A stretch of 36,685 nucleotides of DNA from an uncultured Lachnospiraceae bacterium (GTDB lineage: Bacteria; Bacillota; Clostridia; Lachnospirales; Lachnospiraceae): NCBI GenBank assembly GCA_910586725.1, contig CAJUJL010000015.1, positions 1 through 36,685 on the forward strand, written 5' to 3'. The position numbers were made by a program, and so were the translations under genes. Under the pieces are notes generated by a model that was given only the letters and a program-made list of their open reading frames with translations, searched no databases and was not told the origin of the DNA. Below, one piece after another: positions 33,192 to 36,685 of the stretch. Numbering within the stretch: position 1 is the stretch's first letter; each line of letters opens with the position of its first letter.

Positions 33192-35321
33192 ATGAATACA
33201 ATTCTGAAAATGAATGAACTGAACCAGTTACAAAAAGGCGCCCTGTTATTCAAACAAAAGGAACCTGTTGATTGTATGGGAATCCTTATTCAGGGAAAGA
33301 TTCGCTTTTGGAATCAGGGAATATGCAGGATTATTGAAAAAGGCTCTGTAATCTCAGTGGCAGATTTGTTTTTTCAGGAATATTTGGGTAACTATGTGGT
33401 AGAAGAAAATGCGATCTTTTATGCATTTCCGATATGTTCTAAGGATCTTTTAAAATCCTTTCTAAACAGTAATGCGGACTATCGTGGAATTATTGTTCAT
33501 TCGATGGCAATGGAGCTTTATAAATGCCTGAAAGAAGAAGAGCGGCTTCTTGAATTTGCTTCCAATATGTATGAAAAATACAAAACAAATGAGCAGTCAG
33601 ATTCGCCGGAAAGCATGTTTCAGATCAAATGTCCGAAAGATAAGCTTGCAAATTATTTTGAATATGTTCAGGTTCCATTGGAATTACACAAAAAATTCTT
33701 TTATAACAGTAAAACGATGGCCTATTATCAGGCTGGTGAAATTTCAGAAATGATTCATGAAGTTTTAAATTTGTCGCGGGATATTTTGCAGTATTTAGAT
33801 AAATTGTACTGGAATGAAACCGGAGATCATTTTTATGAAGAAGAATCTGTTTGTGATCTGCCATTTTTAGAAAATTTATTCTCTGAAATTTCCAATAAGC
33901 AGACAGATCCGGTTGAAGACGAAGAAGAAGAGAAAATGATACAGGATCCAGTAGCTGAATTAAAAAATTCTCTCTGCCAGATTTTAAAATATTCCGGGAT
34001 CAAAGAGAGTGAAAAGAAAAATATTACAACGGATATTGAAACGTTCGTAAACGCCAAAGACCGACTGGCAACTACAGATGATATTCGAAGACTGAAAAAA
34101 CAGATTACGGAACATTTCTTTGTTCTATATGAAGCAGTTGTTTTTAAGTGGTTTGAAAATAAAAATGTTCCTCTGGCAGTGAAATTGTTTTTGGACTATG
34201 GGTACATAGACGAGCGTTTATTGGATGAGAGCCAGATTTTATATCTGTACGAAATGTCCAGAATCAAAAATGACAATCTTCCATGCAGAATTTATACAAT
34301 GCCGGAGTGGTTAAAAGAAATTTATCAGGGAAGAAAAGAACCTTCCAGAAATTCCTTTGAACAGGATTACAGAGACTGGTTAAGGGAAGAGAAACGTACC
34401 GGTAAGATAAATGAAAATCAGGAAAAAGAGCTTTTGGAAGACAATCCGAAAAAAGTAAAATTCGAAATAAACAACATGTTTGTCAGCAATAACAAAATTG
34501 TCAATGGCAAATTATCCACTTACGTTCCCATTCTGTATAAAGATGAAATTTACGGACATATTGAGAGGCTTTTTGTTACAAAAGAATGTTTGTGCAATGC
34601 CATTGTAGAATTGGAGAAAAAAGATTTTACAATTTTCCAACGGGAAGTGCTCTATTCGAATCAGGATCTTAAAATTGAAAAAGAATACGTATTGAAGCAT
34701 GTTTATCCGGATGTGATTTTCTGTCCCGTATACGGAACGGCTTCTTCCATGTGGCAGGAAATTACCGGAAAGAAGCGGGATACGCCGGGTAGATTTATAT
34801 TCCCTACCATTTCGGAAATTGAAATAGAAAAATTAGTTACAAAAGCGTTTGGAAGATTCCATTGGGAATATTGCAGGTGTGAACAGGGAGCGGCCTGGAA
34901 CAATATACAATATAAATCTCTGACTTCAGAATATATGGATTATATCCAATATTATCGGAAAAATCGTGATTTAACCGAAGAAAAAAGGGAAAAGATCAAA
35001 GCGCAGATTTTAAAAGCCAGAAATAACAGCAGAGAAGTATTCCTGATTGATTATGAACTTTGGATTTATTATGAATCGAAAGCCGCGATGAAATTAAATA
35101 AAATCGCCAGATCTATTTTAGCTACATATTGTCCTTTTAATAAAGAAATCCGGGAAAATCTCAAAACAAATGCCGCTTTTGCAGATGCGCTTACAATTCA
35201 TCAAAAGATCTTTGGGGAAAAGAAACGAGAGTGGGAAATGCGGATTAAACGCAGAGAAAATAAAAGTCTTGAAGTACCGGAAGAATTTTATAATACTTAT
35301 AATTATTATGCCAATAATTAG
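33192..35321 (+). CDS. Large uncharacterised protein with cyclic-nucleotide-binding-like N-terminus
   Basis: A 709-aa soluble protein with ATG start after AAGGGAG. Residues about 8-115 resemble a Crp/cNMP-binding jelly roll (LQKGALLFKQKEPVDCMGILIQGKIRFW, then IIEKGSVISVADLF). No HTH follows, so it is not an ordinary Crp-type activator. The middle has a very acidic patch (EDEEEEK near 245) and helical segments. The C-terminal half carries a region with CPVYGTASSMWQEITGKKRDTPGRFIFP and a charged helical end. It is likely lineage-specific. No catalytic motif is recognised. The next gene starts 68 bp downstream and may be functionally linked. Confidence 0.7.
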   Translation: MNTILKMNELNQLQKGALLFKQKEPVDCMGILIQGKIRFWNQGICRIIEKGSVISVADLFFQEYLGNYVVEENAIFYAFPICSKDLLKSFLNSNADYRGIIVHSMAMELYKCLKEEERLLEFASNMYEKYKTNEQSDSPESMFQIKCPKDKLANYFEYVQVPLELHKKFFYNSKTMAYYQAGEISEMIHEVLNLSRDILQYLDKLYWNETGDHFYEEESVCDLPFLENLFSEISNKQTDPVEDEEEEKMIQDPVAELKNSLCQILKYSGIKESEKKNITTDIETFVNAKDRLATTDDIRRLKKQITEHFFVLYEAVVFKWFENKNVPLAVKLFLDYGYIDERLLDESQILYLYEMSRIKNDNLPCRIYTMPEWLKEIYQGRKEPSRNSFEQDYRDWLREEKRTGKINENQEKELLEDNPKKVKFEINNMFVSNNKIVNGKLSTYVPILYKDEIYGHIERLFVTKECLCNAIVELEKKDFTIFQREVLYSNQDLKIEKEYVLKHVYPDVIFCPVYGTASSMWQEITGKKRDTPGRFIFPTISEIEIEKLVTKAFGRFHWEYCRCEQGAAWNNIQYKSLTSEYMDYIQYYRKNRDLTEEKREKIKAQILKARNNSREVFLIDYELWIYYESKAAMKLNKIARSILATYCPFNKEIRENLKTNAAFADALTIHQKIFGEKKREWEMRIKRRENKSLEVPEEFYNTYNYYANN

Positions 35322-35389
35322 AGTTTTAAAATGCAGCATTTTATGATAAAATAAGACAAATACAGGAAAATAAACAGAGGATGGTGTAT

Positions 35390-36685
35390 ATGAAGGAGGA
35401 AAAAAAGCAGACGCAGGAAAACAAACCGGACAGAACGAGACTGAAAATGACAATGGCTATTTTAACGTTGACTGCATTATTCATTGTTGAATTGTACCTG
35501 ATGATCAATTATTCCGAATTATATCTTTTACTGGGAATCATAGGACTGGCAATGTTGTGTATTGTCTATGTGTTGATTGATTTTTCTTTTAAACTTCAAA
35601 ACAAAGGAGAAATTGAGCGCAGCAGCGAGTACGAAAATCTTTATAAAGCTCAGAAAGTATCTTATGTTTCCATGAAACAAAGTTTTTTGGATGTGGAAAG
35701 AACGTTGGATCGGATCAGAGAGAATTCTGAAGTCCCTACGGAAGAGTTGATTCAGGCCCAAAAGGCAGTCGGCAAGGTGACAATTCAAAGAAATAAGGAG
35801 AATGCGCGTGCCATTATAAATTCAAATCAGGATCTGCTCAATCAGGTGGGGGTTTTTGATCAGAAAATTCAGGAACTGGTTCAAATGCTTGACAAACCGG
35901 ACAATGAAATGGAGATAATCTCCAATCAACAGAAAATGATTGAAACTTTAGAAGGACTTTCGGCTTCCGTAAAAGAAGAAATTTCTGCGTTATCGTCGGA
36001 TTTGGATGCGAAGATGGTTCATGTTAAAGATGAGATTATGCAGGAACTGGAACAAAAAAGTCTACTAGTGGAACAGTCATTTGAAAAATTGGAACAAGAA
36101 TCCATAAAACAGGCAGCCATAGTTCAGCCGGAAGCATTACAGGATATATCTACGGAGCCGGTTGTGACAGAAGAACAGATATTACGGGAAGAGGCGGCTG
36201 CAACAGAAGAACAGATATTACAGGAAGAGGCGGCTGCAACAGAAGAACAGATATTACAGGAAGAGGCGGCTGCAACAGAAGAACAGATATTACAGGAAGA
36301 GCCGATTGCAGCTGATGATGAAGTAAATATCAGCGAGTCGATTCCTGTAGAAAGTCAAATGTCTGCGGAAGAATCGGTTTTTTTAGAAAGTAATATAAGC
36401 ATACAGGAACCGAAAGAGCCGGAAATGCCGCAATCCGAGGCAGTTGTTGAGGAAGAAATTCAGCCGGAGTTTATGGAAGTGGCGGAAGAGGCAGTTCCTA
36501 CGGAAGATAATAAAAGCATAGAAGAACCAAAAGAGCCGGAAATGCCGCAATCCGAGGCAGTTGTTGAGGAAATAATTCAGCCGGAACTTATGGAAGTGGC
36601 AGAAGAGGCAGTTCCTACGGAAGATAATATAAGCATAGAAGAACCAAAAGAGCCGGAAATGCCGCAATCCGAGGCAGTTGTTGAG
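35390..36685 (+). CDS. Two-TM coiled-coil protein with acidic tandem repeats (partial, open at right edge)
   Basis: The frame opens at the ATG 35390-35392, 9 nt after AGAGG, and stays open for 432 codons to the window edge. A charged N-terminus is followed by two membrane helices (about 20-39 and 45-63) that form a hairpin. A helical, coiled-coil-like segment follows (about 65-240). From about 245 the protein is dominated by Glu, Pro, Ala and Val. Four 12-residue repeats (TEEQILQEEAAA, residues 260-307) and 39-residue repeats (from residue 337) are present. No family is recognised. The length is unknown because the end is missing. Confidence 0.8.
   Translation, partial: MKEEKKQTQENKPDRTRLKMTMAILTLTALFIVELYLMINYSELYLLLGIIGLAMLCIVYVLIDFSFKLQNKGEIERSSEYENLYKAQKVSYVSMKQSFLDVERTLDRIRENSEVPTEELIQAQKAVGKVTIQRNKENARAIINSNQDLLNQVGVFDQKIQELVQMLDKPDNEMEIISNQQKMIETLEGLSASVKEEISALSSDLDAKMVHVKDEIMQELEQKSLLVEQSFEKLEQESIKQAAIVQPEALQDISTEPVVTEEQILREEAAATEEQILQEEAAATEEQILQEEAAATEEQILQEEPIAADDEVNISESIPVESQMSAEESVFLESNISIQEPKEPEMPQSEAVVEEEIQPEFMEVAEEAVPTEDNKSIEEPKEPEMPQSEAVVEEIIQPELMEVAEEAVPTEDNISIEEPKEPEMPQSEAVVE
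36167..36310 (+). repeat. 36-bp coding tandem repeat, four copies
   Basis: Units at 36167-36202, 36203-36238, 36239-36274 and 36275-36310 encode TEEQILQEEAAA. The second and third are identical. The first differs by CGG for CAG, and the last diverges after GAAGAG. The unit length is a multiple of three, so copy-number change keeps the frame. Confidence 0.95.
36398..36685 (+). repeat. 117-bp coding tandem repeat, at least 2.5 copies
   Basis: Units at 36398-36514 and 36515-36631 and a partial unit 36632-36685 running off the window. Each encodes 39 residues including EPKEPEMPQSEAVVEE, IQPE and MEVAEEAVPTEDN. DNA identity between units is very high (a handful of differences), which points to recent duplication. 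The unit is a multiple of three, so the frame is kept. Confidence 0.95.

Noticed and set aside
36383..36667. 94-codon minus-strand frame with RHFRLFWFFYA repeats
   Set aside because: It is the antisense shadow of the coding tandem repeats in the open-ended plus-strand gene.

Overview
This 36.7 kb window spans the replication origin of a low-GC, Gram-positive anaerobe. It is most likely a member of the Lachnospiraceae or a close clostridial relative. Evidence for this is the gene order dnaA-dnaN-S4 protein-recF-gyrB-gyrA facing rpmH-rnpA-yidD-yidC-jag-mnmE-mnmG-rsmG, an oxygen-sensitive glycyl-radical ribonucleotide reductase, a two-subunit iron-sulfur fumarase, TTG starts with strong Shine-Dalgarno sites, and proteins that resemble Lachnospiraceae-type families (DUF3881, a large protein with a cyclic-nucleotide-binding-like domain). 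The species cannot be named from the sequence alone.

Layout. Left of about 16.8 kb every gene is on the minus strand; right of 17.0 kb all but one are on the plus strand, so transcription runs with replication forks leaving an origin at dnaA. From left to right: the first codons of a probable MerR-like regulator (1-35), dnaB-rplI-gdpP, nrdD, the fumarase pair, a 504-bp gene-free interval with two related palindromic elements, gyrA, gyrB, a 45-bp tandem repeat, recF, the S4 protein, dnaN, dnaA. The origin looks bipartite. A cluster of DnaA boxes lies between dnaA and rpmH. A box, a GC clamp, a run of DnaA-trio triplets and a pure-AT stretch lie between dnaA and dnaN.

On the right arm, rpmH-rnpA-yidD-yidC-jag (ribosome, RNase P, membrane insertion, RNA binding) is followed by mnmE-mnmG-rsmG (tRNA and rRNA modification). 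Next come a counter-oriented alpha/beta hydrolase-like gene, a kinase-less DegS-like coiled-coil protein with a DegU-like response regulator, a perfect parS site with parA-parB, DUF4446 and DUF3881 genes, tRNA-Arg(CCT), and a membrane-lipid cluster (PAP2 protein, flippase-like protein, PssA, Psd). The window ends in a large uncharacterised protein with a cNMP-binding-like N-terminus and an open-ended repeat-rich membrane protein.

The most unusual content is the pair of about 150-bp elements between gyrA and the fumarase genes (7737-7886 and 7962-8113). They share a conserved core and conserved ends. Their helices differ in sequence but stay paired, with several two-sided compensatory changes. 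This suggests a conserved folded RNA or DNA element that no protein annotation explains.
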